64,000 nt of DNA from Cedecea lapagei (lineage in GTDB: Bacteria > Pseudomonadota > Gammaproteobacteria > Enterobacterales > Enterobacteriaceae), in contig NZ_LR134201.1 of the NCBI RefSeq assembly GCF_900635955.1, positions 1,302,001-1,366,000 on the forward strand. The letters run 5' to 3'. Under the pieces are notes generated by a model, which was not told the DNA's origin, did not search any database, and was given only the letters and a program-made list of their open reading frames with translations. Made by a program: the position numbers and the translations under genes. Below are positions 62,911 to 64,000 of this stretch, one piece after another; within the stretch, counting starts at the first letter, position 1, and every line of letters starts with the position of its first letter.

Positions 62911-64000
62911 TTGAAATATCTCGTCTCTTTTCGCAGCACCCTTAAAATTTCGCGCTACCTGTTCAGGGCGCTTGCGCTTCTGCTTTGGCTGCTGATCGCG
63001 CTATTTTCCGTGTTTTACATCGTCAACGCGCTGCACGACAAAGAGTCTGAGATCCATCAGGAATTTAATATCAGCTTTGACCAGGCTCAGCGCTATATTC
63101 AGCGCACCTCGGACGTGGTGAAAGAGCTAAAGTACATTGCTGAAAACCGCCTTACTGCGCCAAACGGCGTGCTGCCGCCGCTAGAGCAAAACGACGACAA
63201 AACCGAAGCGCCTGCCTTTATGCCGCTGTTCCCGGACTCGGACTGTTCGGCGGTCAGTGCGACGTGGCGAAGCTCGCTGCAGTCTCTCTCCTGGTTCCTG
63301 CGCTACTGGCGCGATAACTTCTCCGCCGCTTACGATCTCAACCGGGTGTTCCTGATTGGCGGCGATAATTTGTGTATGGCGGACTTTGGCCTGCGGGATA
63401 TGCCGCTGGAGCGGGAGAACGCGCTGAAAACCCTGCACGAGCGCATCATGAAGTACCGCACCGCGCCGCAGGATGAACGGGCCAACAGCATCTACTGGAT
63501 TGGCCAGGGGCCTCGCGCCGGGATTGGCTACTTTTATACCCTGACGCCGGTCTATCTGGCCACGCGCCTGCAGGCGCTGCTGGGCATTGAACAGACGGTT
63601 CGCATGGAGAACTTCCTGACGCCGGGCACGCTGCCTATCGGCGTCACCATTCTGGATGAAAATGGCCATCCGCTGATTTCGCTGACCGGCCCGGAGGCAC
63701 GGATCGAACCTGAAAACCGCTGGATTCAGGAGCGATCGTGGTTTGGCTATACCTCAGGGTTTAAGGCGCTGGTGTTGAAGAAAAACCTGCCGCCGTCCTC
63801 GCTGAGCGTGATCTACTCGGTGCCCGTAGATTTGGTGCTTGAAAGCATCCGGATGCTGATCCTCAACGCGGTGTTACTCAACGTGCTGGTGGGCGTTTTG
63901 CTGTTCACCCTGGCGCGCATGTACGAGCGTAGGATCTTTATTCCGGCGGAAAGCGATGCCCAGAGGCTGGAAGAGCATGAGCAGTTCAACCGCAAAATTG
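62911..64000 (+). CDS. rcsC: RcsC hybrid sensor kinase, N-terminal part (cut by the window end)
   Basis: RcsC is the inner-membrane sensor histidine kinase of the Rcs envelope-stress phosphorelay (RcsC-RcsD-RcsB). About 363 residues are visible. The start is a TTG at 62911, giving (M)KYLVSFRSTLKISRYLFRAL, which aligns with the E. coli N-terminus; no ATG fits. The first membrane segment is LLLWLLIALFSVFYIVNAL near residue 23. A periplasmic domain follows to about residue 310, then the second membrane segment ILNAVLLNVLVGVLLFTL, and the ARMYERRIFIPAESDA linker. Histidine-kinase and receiver domains lie beyond the window. It follows gyrA, as in E. coli. Confidence 0.94.
   Translation, partial: MKYLVSFRSTLKISRYLFRALALLLWLLIALFSVFYIVNALHDKESEIHQEFNISFDQAQRYIQRTSDVVKELKYIAENRLTAPNGVLPPLEQNDDKTEAPAFMPLFPDSDCSAVSATWRSSLQSLSWFLRYWRDNFSAAYDLNRVFLIGGDNLCMADFGLRDMPLERENALKTLHERIMKYRTAPQDERANSIYWIGQGPRAGIGYFYTLTPVYLATRLQALLGIEQTVRMENFLTPGTLPIGVTILDENGHPLISLTGPEARIEPENRWIQERSWFGYTSGFKALVLKKNLPPSSLSVIYSVPVDLVLESIRMLILNAVLLNVLVGVLLFTLARMYERRIFIPAESDAQRLEEHEQFNRKI

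Noticed and set aside
1..64000. CRISPR arrays, tRNA or rRNA genes, prophage or defence islands
   Set aside because: I looked for regular spaced repeats, tRNA-like cloverleafs, integrases and phage or restriction genes and saw none besides the single IS.

Overview
This window is a stretch of chromosome from a member of the Enterobacteriaceae. The backbone genes (yfcE-yfcD, pta-ackA, yfbVUTSR, alaA, lrhA, nuoA-N, elaAB, menFDHBCE, yfaZ, yfaY, glpCBA/glpTQ, yfaE-nrdBA, ubiG, gyrA, rcsC) follow the general E. coli/Salmonella order and match those families in length and motifs. The proteins are too diverged for it to be E. coli itself. It also has accessory genes absent at these places in E. coli: a PTS plus split-transketolase operon, a LysR/NmrA pair, a small-subunit catalase and an IS3-family element. 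I do not assign a genus. GyrA carries Thr83, which is wild type in several enteric species.

Layout. 1-6.5 kb: end of yfcE, yfcD, then a LacI-type repressor divergent from an EIIA-EIIB-EIIC-TktN-TktC operon with two operator palindromes and a perfect CRP site. 6.5-18 kb: acetate pathway (pta, ackA), yfbV, yfbU, yfbT, yfbS, yfbR, alaA and lrhA. 18.4-33.6 kb: the complete 13-gene nuo operon for respiratory complex I. 33.6-36.4 kb: LysR/NmrA pair, elaA, elaB. 36.4-43.5 kb: menFDHBCE for menaquinone precursor synthesis. 43.5-47.0 kb: catalase, yfaZ, yfaY. 47.0-53.8 kb: glpCBA and glpTQ, divergent around a GlpR/CRP control region. 53.8-55.1 kb: IS3-family element. 55.1-58.9 kb: yfaE-nrdB-nrdA (reading right to left) with NrdR and DnaA boxes. 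59.2-64 kb: ubiG, gyrA and the start of rcsC.

How the genes work together. NADH and glycerol-3-phosphate electrons enter the quinone pool through Nuo and GlpABC. MenFDHBCE makes the naphthoquinone precursor used anaerobically and UbiG acts in ubiquinone synthesis. Pta-AckA handles acetyl-CoA overflow, with LrhA and AlaA beside it. The PTS/transketolase operon looks like a compact route bringing a ketose phosphate directly into pentose-phosphate metabolism; its substrate cannot be read from the sequence.

The main technical caveat is eight single-base frameshifts in six otherwise well-conserved genes (nuoG, catalase, yfaZ, yfaY twice, glpC twice, glpB). Each lies at or beside a short homopolymer and seven fall within 44.7-49.2 kb. 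Undoing them restores full-length proteins of family-typical length, so sequence error is the leading explanation over genuine gene decay. I found no CRISPR array, tRNA, rRNA, prophage or clearly new defence system.
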